Source of the DNA: Cohaesibacter gelatinilyticus
GTDB taxonomy: Bacteria; Pseudomonadota; Alphaproteobacteria; Rhizobiales; Cohaesibacteraceae
Assembly: GCF_900215605.1 (NCBI RefSeq)
Contig: NZ_OBEL01000009.1
Coordinates: 52,268-116,267, forward strand
Length of the DNA stretch: 64,000 nucleotides
Reading direction: 5' to 3'
The position numbers and the translations under genes are program-made. The notes below the pieces were generated by a model. It was not told the origin of the DNA and did no database searches. It saw only the letters and a list, made by a program, of their open reading frames with translations. Numbering within the stretch: the first letter of the stretch is position 1; every line of letters begins with the position of its first letter. This document shows, piece after piece, positions 25,875 to 34,736 of this stretch.

Positions 25875-27473
25875 CTATTGCATGTCGAGTTTTCGCGCTA
25901 AATTTCGCAAATGGAATTTCTGGATTTTCCCGGTTGATGTTATCGGCAGATCGCGGAAAACAACCGTTTTGGGCGTCTTGAAACCCGGTAATTGCTCACG
26001 ACAAAAGGCAATGATCTCTTCACTATCTATTTCAGCATCATCGCAAAGTTCCACAAATGCGCAGGGGACTTCTCCCCACTTGTCATCAGGCTTGGCTACG
26101 ACCGCCGCAGCGGCAACAGCAGGATGCCTATAAAGCACAGCTTCAACCTCTACCGATGAGACATTTTCACCGCCGGAAATTATCACATCTTTCAAACGGT
26201 CACGAATTTGAAGATACCCATCTGAATGAATGACTGCTCCATCGCCTGACCAGAAATACCCGTTTCTAAATGCTTCTTTTGTTGCTGCTGGATCTTTGTA
26301 ATAACCCTTCATTACCGTGTTGCCGCGAATGGCGATTTCCCCTTGTCTTTGCCCATCTCTCGGGACCTTGGTGCCATCTTGTCTGTCATATACTTCGATA
26401 GCTTCCACCATAGGAAACCGCACGCCCTGCCACGATCGACGCTCAGCAGTTTCTGCTGGCGTCAATCCCGCCCATGTTTCCTGAGGCAAACACTGAGAGA
26501 CATGACCGTAGGTTTCAGTCAATCCATAGACGTGCATCACATCCATACCCAGAGCATCTGTCGCTTCCAGAACGGATGGCGGCGGTGGCGCTCCGGCGGT
26601 CATTACCTTGATGCGCGGTTCAAAAGGCTGCGCTGGGACTGCCTCGCTTTCAGCCATCATCTTCAATACGACAGGAGCTGCACCAAAATGAGTCACAGAT
26701 TCCCTCTTCATAAAGTCAAACAGCATCTCGGGATGATTGGTATCACTAAACACAATGGTACCGCCAACAATTGCCAGCATCCAAGGATGCCCCCATCCGT
26801 TACAATGAAACATAGGGACAACTGACAAATAAATCGGTCGCGCCGAGATCTGCCACGCAGCAACAGTACCCAACGCCATCAAATAAGCCCCTCGATGATG
26901 ATAGATCACACCTTTGGGTCTTCCTGATGTTCCTGATGTATAATTGAGTGAAATGGCATCCCACTCATCAGAAGGCAAGCTAAGCCGATCAACAGGTTCG
27001 GCCAATAGAAGATCACTATAATCATCATCATCCCCACCAATCTGTATGATACGAAGCAAGGCTCCGGACAAGGACAAAGCCTTTTCCAACAACGGTCTCA
27101 TCTTTTCACTAACAAAGACAAATTGGCTATCGGAGTGGGCAAGGATATAGGCGATACTTTCAGCTTCCAGACGAATATTGAGAGTGGAGATTACTCCACC
27201 CGTAGCAGGTATCGCAAAATGCAACTCCAATAATTCGGGGCAGTTTTCCGAGAGTACGCTGATGGTGGTTCCTTTCACCACCCCAAGATCCGACAAACCT
27301 TGAGACAAACGGCAGGTCCGTTGATGGGTCTGTTTCCAAGTCCGCCGAACCTCTCCATGAACAACAGCAATCACATCGCCATATACATCGCCAGCTCGTT
27401 CCAGAAAAGAAACCGGTGAAAGATTCACAAAATTTGCGTCACCTTTGTCAAATACATCGAAATGTTGCTGCAT
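25875..27473 (-). CDS. dmdB: Acyl-CoA ligase, DmdB-like (methylmercaptopropionate-CoA ligase)
   Basis: This 532-residue AMP-forming acyl-CoA synthetase has the phosphate loop YTSGTSGRPKG near residue 175, HCNGWGHPW, TAGAPPPPSVL and YGLTETYGHVS in the adenylation domain, the hinge RDRLKDVIISGGENVSS, and the C-terminal catalytic lysine in TSTGKIQK. It would activate 3-methylmercaptopropionate (MMPA) or a fatty acid of similar size. The DmdB label rests on context: the two genes ahead are DmdD- and DmdC-like, and its length and motif pattern fit DmdB. A medium-chain fatty-acid ligase is the alternative. GAGGAAACTAGG precedes the ATG; the gap to dmdD is 26 bases. Confidence 0.8.
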   Translation of the reverse strand: MQQHFDVFDKGDANFVNLSPVSFLERAGDVYGDVIAVVHGEVRRTWKQTHQRTCRLSQGLSDLGVVKGTTISVLSENCPELLELHFAIPATGGVISTLNIRLEAESIAYILAHSDSQFVFVSEKMRPLLEKALSLSGALLRIIQIGGDDDDYSDLLLAEPVDRLSLPSDEWDAISLNYTSGTSGRPKGVIYHHRGAYLMALGTVAAWQISARPIYLSVVPMFHCNGWGHPWMLAIVGGTIVFSDTNHPEMLFDFMKRESVTHFGAAPVVLKMMAESEAVPAQPFEPRIKVMTAGAPPPPSVLEATDALGMDVMHVYGLTETYGHVSQCLPQETWAGLTPAETAERRSWQGVRFPMVEAIEVYDRQDGTKVPRDGQRQGEIAIRGNTVMKGYYKDPAATKEAFRNGYFWSGDGAVIHSDGYLQIRDRLKDVIISGGENVSSVEVEAVLYRHPAVAAAAVVAKPDDKWGEVPCAFVELCDDAEIDSEEIIAFCREQLPGFKTPKTVVFRDLPITSTGKIQKFHLRNLARKLDMQ

Positions 27474-27499
27474 CCTAGTTTCCTCTTGTTACCAGTCCC

Positions 27500-28306
27500 T
27501 TATGAATTCGGGCGTATCCGTGCGGCGGTTTTGTTGGCAAAAGCCTCCAGGCGAGCACGGGCGGCCGGTTGGGTATTCACGACACCTGCCACTACCGCTT
27601 CAGCGTAAGCTGCGTCCATTCCAGACATATTGTTGAGATGGCTAATGGCCGAGCAAATAGCAAAGTTGGTAAGTGGTAAATTTGCAGCGACCTTATCGGC
27701 TAACTCAAGGGCCATCTCATAGCTGGAACCTTCCGTGATATATTGTGCAAGGCCCAGATCAACCGCGTTCTGGCCTTGATAAACCCGGCCGGTGAGGATC
27801 ATATCGATCATCCGCGATTTGCCAATCAGGTCGGAGACGCGAATAGTAGCCCCCCCACCCGTGAATATGCCTCTTTGTCCTTCTGGAAGCGCGAAGTATG
27901 TGGTCTGATCCATGATCCGCACATGAGCTGAACTGGCCAACTCCAGCCCGCCTCCAACGACCGCACCATTGAGCGCAGCAATAACCGGCACACCGCCATA
28001 TTCCATCTTGTTGAACGCTTCATGCCAACGCAAACAAACATGCATGAACTCGTCCGGACTACGATCTTCTTTCCAGTGTTCGATAAGATCAAGCCCAGCA
28101 CAAAAGTGATCGCCTTCTCCACGCAAGACAACCGCCCTTACACCATTCTGATGGGCTGTGCTAAAGAAAGTCACCAGATCTTCAATGGTTTCAAGATCAA
28201 GAGCATTGCGTTTGGTAGGACGATTGAGCGATATTACATGCACTCCATTGTCATGCCCTTGAATAGCCAGCTTCCCTCTTGCATTAATTTCCTTGTAATG
28301 ATGCAT
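27500..28306 (-). CDS. dmdD: Methylthioacryloyl-CoA hydratase, DmdD-like
   Basis: This 268-residue crotonase-fold enzyme would hydrate methylthioacryloyl-CoA, leading to release of methanethiol, CoA, CO2 and acetaldehyde. Its length and sequence strongly recall DmdD of Ruegeria: [64 protein letters not shown] and the final [20 protein letters not shown]. The two acidic residues used by DmdD are present (Glu122 and Glu142). AAGGA lies eight bases before the ATG. It sits between the dehydrogenase and ligase genes. An ordinary enoyl-CoA hydratase is less likely given this detailed resemblance. Confidence 0.88.
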   Translation of the reverse strand: MHHYKEINARGKLAIQGHDNGVHVISLNRPTKRNALDLETIEDLVTFFSTAHQNGVRAVVLRGEGDHFCAGLDLIEHWKEDRSPDEFMHVCLRWHEAFNKMEYGGVPVIAALNGAVVGGGLELASSAHVRIMDQTTYFALPEGQRGIFTGGGATIRVSDLIGKSRMIDMILTGRVYQGQNAVDLGLAQYITEGSSYEMALELADKVAANLPLTNFAICSAISHLNNMSGMDAAYAEAVVAGVVNTQPAARARLEAFANKTAARIRPNS

Positions 28307-28355
28307 GGGATATTTCCTTTCAATTTTTCAGATCTTTGCCGGGCATTGATTTCTG

Positions 28356-30125
28356 TTAAGCAGCACTGTTATTGGCAGCTATCAAATTATCTACCCCTGC
28401 AATGACCCGCGCACCATCCGCCATCACATCAACCAGCACATGCTGAGCATAAAAGAGAGCGGTGGTAACCTTGCTGGTCATGAATTCAGTGTCTTCATTA
28501 CTTCGAATTTTTGCTTCAGCCACCAAAACCGAGCGCCCTAGCTGCCAACAAGTGGCTAAATTGCTCGTAAGCATCAGAAATGGATGTGCACCAGAAAAAG
28601 CTGCATTCATGTTTTTAGGGGCAGTTTCAAGAAGCCAATCCAAAGAAGTCTCAAAAGACTTCCGTGCGGTTTGCAATTGAACAGAAATCTTTTTCGCCTT
28701 GATACTGCCTGTCATTAAAAGCCGCTCGGTCTCGGCGACCAAGTTGGCAAATTCGCAGGCTGTTCCGCCTCCATCATGCAATATCTTGCGTCTCAAAAAA
28801 TCATTGGCCTGAATGCCCGTCGTACCTTCATAAATGGGTAATATACGTGCATCTCGATAGAGTTGTGCTGCACCAGTTTCCTCGACAAACCCCATGCCAC
28901 CATGGATTTGAATATTTAGTGAGGTGATCTCTACTGCCTTTTCAGTACAATAGGCCTTGACGAGTGGCGCCAGAAATTCAGCCAGTGATTGTGCAAGAGG
29001 CCTTTGCGTATCTTCCCCATATTTGCCCAGATCCATCCAACCTGCCAACGAGTAAGCCAGGGCTCGGCAACCTTCAGTCAAAGCTTTCATTCGCATGAGC
29101 ATACGCCGAACATCCGGATGGTGTTTGATTGCAACAGAATCAGAACCATCAAGCGCGCGGCCTTGTATTCTCTGAGCTGCAAAGGCCAATGCCTGCTGAT
29201 AGGCACGTTCAGAAATGGCGACGCCCTGCATACCAACAGCAAAACGGGCGTTCATCATCATCACGAACATATAGGTGAGACCATGTCCTTCCTCACCGAT
29301 CAGATAGCCCTTTGCTCCCTCATATTCCAGAATGGCAGTGGGACTGGCGCGCACTCCCAGTTTGTGTTCAAGGCTTGAGCATTGAATGTCATTGCACTTG
29401 GTATATGTACCATCTGCGCTCTCCAGATATTTAGGTACAATGAAGAGGCTGAGGCCCTTTGATCCTGGTGCTGCACCGGGGGTGCGAGCCAATACCAAAT
29501 GGATAATGTTGTCCGAGAGTTCATGATCGCCATAGGTAATAAAAATCTTGGTGCCAAAGATCCGATAAACTTCGCCCTCAACCGGCTTGGCCTTGCAGCA
29601 AATCCGCCCAAGATCACTACCAGCCTGCGGCTCGGTCAGATTCATGGTAGCCGACCATTCCCCAGAAATGAGTTTGGGCAGATATCGATCCTTCTGCATC
29701 TTCGAGCCTTGAGCATCCAATAGATGGATTGCCCCATCGGTTAGCAGAGGACAGAGCCCGAAGCTCAGGTCAGCAGAATTCAGCATTTCTGTTGCTGCAG
29801 CTCCGACTATTCCGGGAAACCCCATTCCTCCATAATCGACAGAATGTGTAAGACGCTGCCAGCCCATTTTGACAAATTCTTGATAAGCAATACCGAATGG
29901 TTCGGGCAGAACCACCTTGTTGTCGACGAGTTGAGCACCAACCTCGTCACCAATAGAACTGAGAGGAGCAATCAACTCGGAACAGAAGCGTGCAAACTCT
30001 TTAAGAACCGCCCGGATATCATCATGATCCACATGAGAATAATGAGGAAGATCACCGACATCGGACCAGTTTGACAGATATTCAAGACTGAATAGCATAT
30101 CTTTCATCGGTGCATCATACGCCAT
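28356..30125 (-). CDS. dmdC: Acyl-CoA dehydrogenase, DmdC-like (methylmercaptopropionyl-CoA dehydrogenase)
   Basis: This 589-residue flavoenzyme belongs to the long acyl-CoA dehydrogenase branch (about 590 residues rather than 380) with an extra C-terminal domain from about residue 450. It shows the family patterns MNLTEPQAGSDLG and IHGGMGFVEETGAAQLYRD, and the catalytic glutamate in PIYEGTTGIQ (Glu433). The start at 30125 has AGAGG eight bases upstream; the longer frame to 30221 would run close to the divergent AraC gene. It is the first gene of the dmdC-dmdD-dmdB operon. It should oxidise MMPA-CoA to methylthioacryloyl-CoA and pass electrons to ETF, encoded here at 53559-55260. Confidence 0.86.
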   Translation of the reverse strand: MAYDAPMKDMLFSLEYLSNWSDVGDLPHYSHVDHDDIRAVLKEFARFCSELIAPLSSIGDEVGAQLVDNKVVLPEPFGIAYQEFVKMGWQRLTHSVDYGGMGFPGIVGAAATEMLNSADLSFGLCPLLTDGAIHLLDAQGSKMQKDRYLPKLISGEWSATMNLTEPQAGSDLGRICCKAKPVEGEVYRIFGTKIFITYGDHELSDNIIHLVLARTPGAAPGSKGLSLFIVPKYLESADGTYTKCNDIQCSSLEHKLGVRASPTAILEYEGAKGYLIGEEGHGLTYMFVMMMNARFAVGMQGVAISERAYQQALAFAAQRIQGRALDGSDSVAIKHHPDVRRMLMRMKALTEGCRALAYSLAGWMDLGKYGEDTQRPLAQSLAEFLAPLVKAYCTEKAVEITSLNIQIHGGMGFVEETGAAQLYRDARILPIYEGTTGIQANDFLRRKILHDGGGTACEFANLVAETERLLMTGSIKAKKISVQLQTARKSFETSLDWLLETAPKNMNAAFSGAHPFLMLTSNLATCWQLGRSVLVAEAKIRSNEDTEFMTSKVTTALFYAQHVLVDVMADGARVIAGVDNLIAANNSAA

Positions 30126-30191
30126 CTTGCATACCTCTAGATTGTTTCTTATTGACAATAGAAAGGTTTCAAAGGCCAAAACAAGCTCATA

Positions 30192-30213
30192 TTTGGACAT
30201 CCTACTTTCCAAA
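30192..30213. promoter_or_regulatory. Inverted repeat in the dmdC-AraC spacer
   Basis: TTTGGA at 30192 and TCCAAA at 30208 are separated by 10 bases in the 119-base divergent spacer. It could be part of the AraC-type regulator's binding site, but the arms are short and the chance of coincidence is real. Confidence 0.3.
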
Positions 30214-30244
30214 AGTGACAAAATATGCTTATTAATTGGATATT

Positions 30245-31258
30245 ATGTCCATGTCCGATCCTGTAAATCTTGCGACTGTTTCCTCTCAATTCATTGGCGA
30301 TTGGCTTGATGCGTTGAGCGGTTATTGCTCGGAGGATGAGCTCGACTCTTTTCTCTATCGATCAGGTTTTCCAAGCCGTTCATCTCAAGGAACCACACGA
30401 GTGACCCTTGATCAGATCGTGCGTCTATATCAGATTGCAGCGGTCGAAACAGAAGACGAAATGATGGGACTTTGGAGTCGGCCTATTCGCGCAAGGGCTT
30501 TGCAGCATCTTTTGACGACAGTTCGCGAGGCGTCCTCATTGCCCTCAGCTTTGTTCCGTTTTGTGACATTCTGGAACCTGTTGCTCGACGATTATCAATT
30601 TGATCTGGAGGACAAGGGCGATCTGATCACACTAAGGCTAATGTCGAAAGAGCGGCAATCAATACAGCGTTTTGGCCATATGTTGATCTTGAAATTAAGC
30701 CACGGACTACTGTCTTGGCTGGCTGGCCGGGAGGTGCCTGTCCGGGCGGTACAGTTTGCGTTTGATTGCCCCGATTTTGCTGAGGATTATTCGATCATCT
30801 TCCCCGCTTCGGTTTCCTTTAATGCATCTTTTTCGGCCATTACCTTCGAGCCAGACACATCGGCACATCTCACCCCCCGCAGCAAGGCTGAATTACTACA
30901 ATTCCTTACACGAGCTCCCAGAGACTGGATCTTTACCGCATTTCACGAACACAAACAGTCTCTGCGTGTGCGTGATTTTCTCTTCCGGTCCGGTTGGGAG
31001 CAATGTGGCCTTATTGATGCAGCCAAAGAAATGAATATGACTCCGAGAACATTAATGCGCCGATTGGAAGAGGATGGTACGTCTTTTCAAGCCATCAAAG
31101 ATGGCCTTCGCAGAGATATGGCCATCCGTAGCCTGAGGAACGGTCGCAAGAGCATTGAACAAATCTCCCAAGAGGTAGGTTTCTCATCTGCCGCGAATTT
31201 TCACCGGGCCTTTCTGCGCTGGACCGGTGCCACCCCTAGCACCTACCGACCATCATAA
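30245..31258 (+). CDS. AraC-family regulator divergent from dmdCDB
   Basis: This 337-residue regulator has an N-terminal effector part of the arabinose-binding-like type used by OruR/ArgR-like AraC proteins, and a C-terminal double helix-turn-helix (MTPRTLMRRLEEDGTSFQAI near residue 265, then IEQISQEVGFSSAANFHRAF). ATG at 30245 is used; an in-frame TTG nine bases earlier and an ATG six bases later are alternatives, and no ribosome site is decisive. Divergent placement makes it the likely activator of the dmdCDB-like operon. The effector may be MMPA, DMSP or a CoA ester, which is inference. Confidence 0.88.
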   Translation: MSMSDPVNLATVSSQFIGDWLDALSGYCSEDELDSFLYRSGFPSRSSQGTTRVTLDQIVRLYQIAAVETEDEMMGLWSRPIRARALQHLLTTVREASSLPSALFRFVTFWNLLLDDYQFDLEDKGDLITLRLMSKERQSIQRFGHMLILKLSHGLLSWLAGREVPVRAVQFAFDCPDFAEDYSIIFPASVSFNASFSAITFEPDTSAHLTPRSKAELLQFLTRAPRDWIFTAFHEHKQSLRVRDFLFRSGWEQCGLIDAAKEMNMTPRTLMRRLEEDGTSFQAIKDGLRRDMAIRSLRNGRKSIEQISQEVGFSSAANFHRAFLRWTGATPSTYRPS

Positions 31259-31446
31259 TCCGTCCGACCAACCCCATAAAGCCATTGGAGATATTGTCTG
31301 AGCGCAGGGGTGCAGCATCCCTAACCATACCCGAATACCATGTGCTGGGGTATCAAGTGTTCAGCTATGTTCTGGATGATGCTCTGAAATAGACGAAAAG
31401 CTCAATATTCATGAGCCTTTTGAATTTATCCATGTTCAAGGAAAGA

Positions 31447-31532
31447 TGGTGCCCCTGGCCCGACTCGAACGGGCACGTCCAGTGGACAGCAGATTTTGAA
31501 TCTACCGCGTCTACCAGTTCCGCCACAGGGGC
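31447..31532 (-). tRNA. tRNA-Leu, anticodon CAA
   Basis: On the minus strand the 86-base gene starts GCCCCTG, has D-arm GGCGGAACTGGTAGACGC, anticodon stem GTAGA/TCTGC around loop TTCAAAA (anticodon CAA, reads UUG), a long variable arm as in leucine tRNAs, T-arm GCCCG-TTCGAGT-CGGGC, acceptor CAGGGGC, and encoded CCA. All stems pair. It stands alone between AraC and DedA genes. Confidence 0.97.
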
Positions 31533-31832
31533 ACGTGAGGAGCGAATATAGAAACTTTTTGCGCCCCGTCAACAGATATTGAGCGCAATTGTCATATCTT
31601 CAACACGATTTATCGCTCCCTTAACAATTCCACCATTCCCCTTTGCTAGGACAGCATCAAGCATTAAAGCCTTTCCCATGATTGTTGAAGCACGGAAAAG
31701 GCTTGAACTTAATCTTTGGAAGCGAATTCTTGTCCGAAAAGTACTTCAATTTTTCAGGAATGCGCTCTAGATAAGGGCGATCACGGATTACCCGGCAACT
31801 CAGAATTAACGGATCAAGGAAAGAGAGAGCAG
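31533..31832. other. 300-bp spacer between tRNA-Leu and dedA
   Basis: No gene is supportable. It should hold the tRNA promoter at its left side, reading minus, and contains one copy of the short TCCGAAAA repeat (31733-31770) ahead of dedA. Confidence 0.5.
31733..31770. repeat. Short rhizobial-type hairpin repeat, copy A
   Basis: TCCGAAAAG, a short spacer, TTTTTCAGGAATGCGCTCTAG. It matches the consensus TCCGAAAA-N-TTTTCGG-N-TGCGCTCT seen also at 33024, 35947, 39417, 42174 and 46451. The right arm is degenerate here. Confidence 0.6.
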
Positions 31833-32417
31833 ATGCTGAGAAAACTCTATGACTGGACCATGTCGCTGGCGGCATCACCAAGAGCCAGCTGGGCCTTGGG
31901 GTCAGTCTCTTTCATCGAAAGTTCCGTTTTCCCGATCCCGCCTGATACGCTGCTGATCCCGATGGTGATCGCAAAGCGCCAAAAAGCATGGATTTACGCC
32001 TTCATCTGTACCATCACATCCGTGCTTGGTGGTTTGCTTGGCTATGCCATTGGCGCATTGTTGTTTGATCAAGTCGCTCAGCCGATCCTGCAATTCTATG
32101 GCTATGCCGACAAATTCTCAGACTTTGCCAATCGCTACAACGAATGGGGCGTCTGGATCGTTCTGATCGCAGGTCTCACCCCCTTCCCTTACAAGGTGAT
32201 CACCATTGCATCCGGTGCAACCGGCCTGCCAATCACCGTCTTCACGTTGGCATCCGTTGTCGCAAGAGGCCTGCGCTTCTTCATTCTTGCAGCGCTTCTC
32301 TACTGGCTTGGCCCTCCTATCCGCGACTTTATAGAGCGGCGTCTGGGCCTTGTATTCACAGGGGCGATGGTTTTATTGATTGGTGGATTTGTCGCTGCCA
32401 AATATTTGCTGCAATAG
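31833..32417 (+). CDS. DedA-family (YqaA-like) membrane protein
   Basis: This 194-residue membrane protein has the DedA/SNARE-associated pattern: an N-terminal amphipathic re-entrant region with FIESSVFPIPPDTLLIP near residue 27, and GVWIVLIAGLTPFPYKVITIASGA near residue 107 containing the conserved proline-rich loop. About five hydrophobic segments are visible. DedA proteins are thought to flip phospholipids or undecaprenyl phosphate across the inner membrane. The start at 31833 gives the normal N-terminus; the longer frame from 31716 includes the repeat at 31733 and is not believable. It lies 44 bases before dsbB on the same strand. Confidence 0.88.
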   Translation: MLRKLYDWTMSLAASPRASWALGSVSFIESSVFPIPPDTLLIPMVIAKRQKAWIYAFICTITSVLGGLLGYAIGALLFDQVAQPILQFYGYADKFSDFANRYNEWGVWIVLIAGLTPFPYKVITIASGATGLPITVFTLASVVARGLRFFILAALLYWLGPPIRDFIERRLGLVFTGAMVLLIGGFVAAKYLLQ

Positions 32418-32461
32418 GCGGCGATAAAAGCAGCACGAAGTTTGTTTATAAGGCGCAAATC

Positions 32462-33016
32462 ATGGCACTGACCCAATCCACCGGCACAACTCAGAAACTG
32501 GCAGCCCTTCTTTTGTTGCTGGGCGCAATTGCTCTGCTCGCGGGCGCTCTGGGTTTTCAGCACATTGGCGGCTATGTACCTTGCAAGCTCTGTCTTGCCC
32601 AGCGTGAGCCGCATTATGCCATGATCCCCTTCTCGCTTGCGCTTTTGTTCGCCGCCTGGCGTCAATGGCCCGCCACTCTGATTAGGATCACATTTCTGGC
32701 GCTAGCCGCCGTGATTCTCTATGGCGCTGGAATTGGTGTCTATCAAGCCGGTGCGGAATGGGATTTCTGGCTCGGCCCCAATGATTGTGGTGGCGGCGTA
32801 GCAATCACTGAAAGCGCCACCGATCTGCTGGCCCAGATCAACAAGACCAAGATTGTCAGCTGCAACACCGCCTCCTGGCGCATGTTCGGCCTGTCCTTTG
32901 CAGGCTGGAATGTGGTTGCTTCCAGCATTCTGGCAGTCATTGCGCTGATCGGCGCTTTGGCACCTGCTCTCTATGCAGATCGCCTTCTTGAAAAAGTCAT
33001 CAAGAAAAACGCCTAG
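32462..33016 (+). CDS. dsbB: DsbB-family disulfide bond formation protein
   Basis: This 184-residue inner-membrane protein has four hydrophobic segments and the two cysteine pairs of DsbB: CKLC in GGYVPCKLCLAQREP near residue 41, and a second pair in NDCGGG and VSCNTAS within the second periplasmic loop. It would re-oxidise a DsbA-type thiol oxidase using quinone. The internal ATG at 32462 begins the true protein; the frame upstream overlaps dedA. Its neighbour dedA is probably co-transcribed. Confidence 0.9.
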   Translation: MALTQSTGTTQKLAALLLLLGAIALLAGALGFQHIGGYVPCKLCLAQREPHYAMIPFSLALLFAAWRQWPATLIRITFLALAAVILYGAGIGVYQAGAEWDFWLGPNDCGGGVAITESATDLLAQINKTKIVSCNTASWRMFGLSFAGWNVVASSILAVIALIGALAPALYADRLLEKVIKKNA

Positions 33017-33023
33017 AGAGTGT

Positions 33024-33060
33024 TCCCGAAAAGTTGCAGCACTTTTCGGATAAGAGCTCG
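33024..33060. repeat. Short hairpin repeat, copy B
   Basis: TCCCGAAAAGT, TGCAGC, ACTTTTCGG, then TAAGAGCTCG. It sits seven bases after dsbB, in the spacer between convergent dsbB and the alkA-like gene, where the hairpin could also end transcription. Confidence 0.7.
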
Positions 33061-33082
33061 CTTTAAAACAATAGTTAAAGCC

Positions 33083-33727
33083 TTACAGAACACCGTCACG
33101 CCCTGCTTTCAGGGCGTGATAATAAGCCCAGAAAAGATGCGCCGCTGCACTGCGTTCCGGCGTCCAACGATCGCTCGCGATTCTAGCAACTGACTTGGCG
33201 TCTGGTTTGTCTGCCAGACCCAAACCCTTCCCCACAGCCACTTGCAAAGCCAAATCTCCTGCCGGGAAAATATCCCGATGACCAAGGCAGAACAGCAAAT
33301 AGATATCTGCCGTCCATGGGCCAACTCCGTGCAATGAGCAAAGCCTGGCGTGCGCTTCGTCCCCCGGCATCTCGACCAAAGCTGCCAAATCAAAACCGTC
33401 CTGAAGCGCGGTGCAGATGGCTCTCACCGTGCGTACTTTGGGACGGGATAGAGATAATGCACGCAAATCCTCATCACTCGTTCCAGCAATCACGTCCACA
33501 TCACAGTCAGGAAATGCCTCGCTGAACCGCCCCCAAATTGCGCGGGCAGAGGCAACTGAGACCTGCTGAGCCAGAACAATGGCCAGCAAACCCGCCAATC
33601 CTTTCTCTCGTTGGCGCAAGGCAATCGGACCGGGCAAGCAGGCATCTCGAACATTTTGCAGTCGATCATCAAGCGACAGCAAGCGCTCCATGGAGTGATC
33701 CAAATCCTGCTGAGATCTCAATTGCAT
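33083..33727 (-). CDS. alkA: DNA-3-methyladenine glycosylase II (AlkA-type)
   Basis: This 214-residue HhH-GPD glycosylase removes alkylated bases. The helix-hairpin-helix LCSLHGVGPWTADIYLLF near residue 135 is followed by the catalytic aspartate in FPAGDLALQ (GD-x-A-L), and AIVLAQQVSVASARAIWGRF occurs earlier. The start at 33727 is taken because AAGGA lies nine bases before it; the frame to 33976 would overlap the divergent gluQ gene. It lacks the N-terminal Ada-like domain of E. coli AlkA, as most alphaproteobacterial forms do. Confidence 0.88.
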   Translation of the reverse strand: MQLRSQQDLDHSMERLLSLDDRLQNVRDACLPGPIALRQREKGLAGLLAIVLAQQVSVASARAIWGRFSEAFPDCDVDVIAGTSDEDLRALSLSRPKVRTVRAICTALQDGFDLAALVEMPGDEAHARLCSLHGVGPWTADIYLLFCLGHRDIFPAGDLALQVAVGKGLGLADKPDAKSVARIASDRWTPERSAAAHLFWAYYHALKAGRDGVL

Positions 33728-33812
33728 TGATACCATTCCTTCGGGTCGAACTGGACGCTTATCATCAGGCACGCTATCAACAAACAAGAGCAAATCAAAC
33801 AGACAAGAATTC

Positions 33813-34736
33813 ATGTCAGTCATTCTTCGTTTCGCCCCCAGCCCCAATGGTGCCCTGCATCTCGGCCATGCCTTTTCCGCCCTTCTCAATTTTGAATTGG
33901 CAAAACGCATGGATGGCCGCTTTTTGCTGCGGATCGAGGATATTGACCTCGCCCGCTGTACCGATGGGCGGATCAACCAGATGCTGGATGATATGAGATG
34001 GCTTGGCCTTGAATGGGAGGACGAGGTTCTGAAGCAATCCAGCCGCTTCGATGCTTATCAGCAAAAACTGGATGAACTGAAAGAGAAGGGCTGGCTTTAC
34101 CCCTCTCATGCCAGCCGAACGGACATCAAAAAGGCCGTAGTGATTGCCAATCAGAACGCATCTGAGCCATGGTCTTCTGATCCCGATGGCGCTCCGCTCT
34201 ATCCCCGCCATTTGCTGGGTGAAAAAGAAGATCCAAACCAGCAAAACCAAACGCCTCCGGCCTGGCGACTGGATATGACAGCAATCTTGAACCAGCATCC
34301 GAAGCTCAAAGAGCAGGTTTGGCGCGAGTTGGGACCTCATCCAGATGGCGAAACTATCCTGAACCAACAGATGGCAATGGATGCTGCAAGATGGGGAGAC
34401 GTGATTCTGGCCCGAAAAGACTGCCCGACATCCTATCATCTCTCGGTCACGCTGGATGATGCCTTGCAAGGCATCACGCATATTGTTCGCGGGCAGGATC
34501 TATTCTGGGCCACGGGCCTGCATCGGCTGTTACAAGTTTTGTTCGATCTACCGGAGCCGACTTATTTTCATCATGGCTTGATCAACAACGATCAGGGGCA
34601 AAAGCTCTCCAAGTCCAAGCAGGATATCAGTCTGAAAGCCTTGCGCGAGCAAGGCTACAGCGCAGCAGACATCCGAAAGGCCTCAGGCATCGATGATATC
34701 GATCTGGACAAATTGGCTGCTTCTCTTCTTAGCTGA
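33813..34736 (+). CDS. gluQ: Glutamyl-Q tRNA(Asp) synthetase, zinc ligands apparently lost
   Basis: This 307-residue truncated glutamyl-tRNA synthetase attaches glutamate to queuosine in tRNA-Asp. It has RFAPSPNGALHLGHA with the HLGH signature, RIEDIDLAR, and the KMSKS-like QKLSKSK near residue 268, but no anticodon-binding domain. The segment that normally carries two zinc-binding cysteines reads LYPSHASRTD, so they are replaced. The gene is divergent from the glycosylase and overlaps the convergent AEC transporter by 8 bases at its end. Confidence 0.92.
   Translation: MSVILRFAPSPNGALHLGHAFSALLNFELAKRMDGRFLLRIEDIDLARCTDGRINQMLDDMRWLGLEWEDEVLKQSSRFDAYQQKLDELKEKGWLYPSHASRTDIKKAVVIANQNASEPWSSDPDGAPLYPRHLLGEKEDPNQQNQTPPAWRLDMTAILNQHPKLKEQVWRELGPHPDGETILNQQMAMDAARWGDVILARKDCPTSYHLSVTLDDALQGITHIVRGQDLFWATGLHRLLQVLFDLPEPTYFHHGLINNDQGQKLSKSKQDISLKALREQGYSAADIRKASGIDDIDLDKLAASLLS

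Noticed and set aside
31716..31832. Longer N-terminus of the DedA protein
   Set aside because: It would run through the short intergenic repeat at 31733 and lacks similarity to the family.
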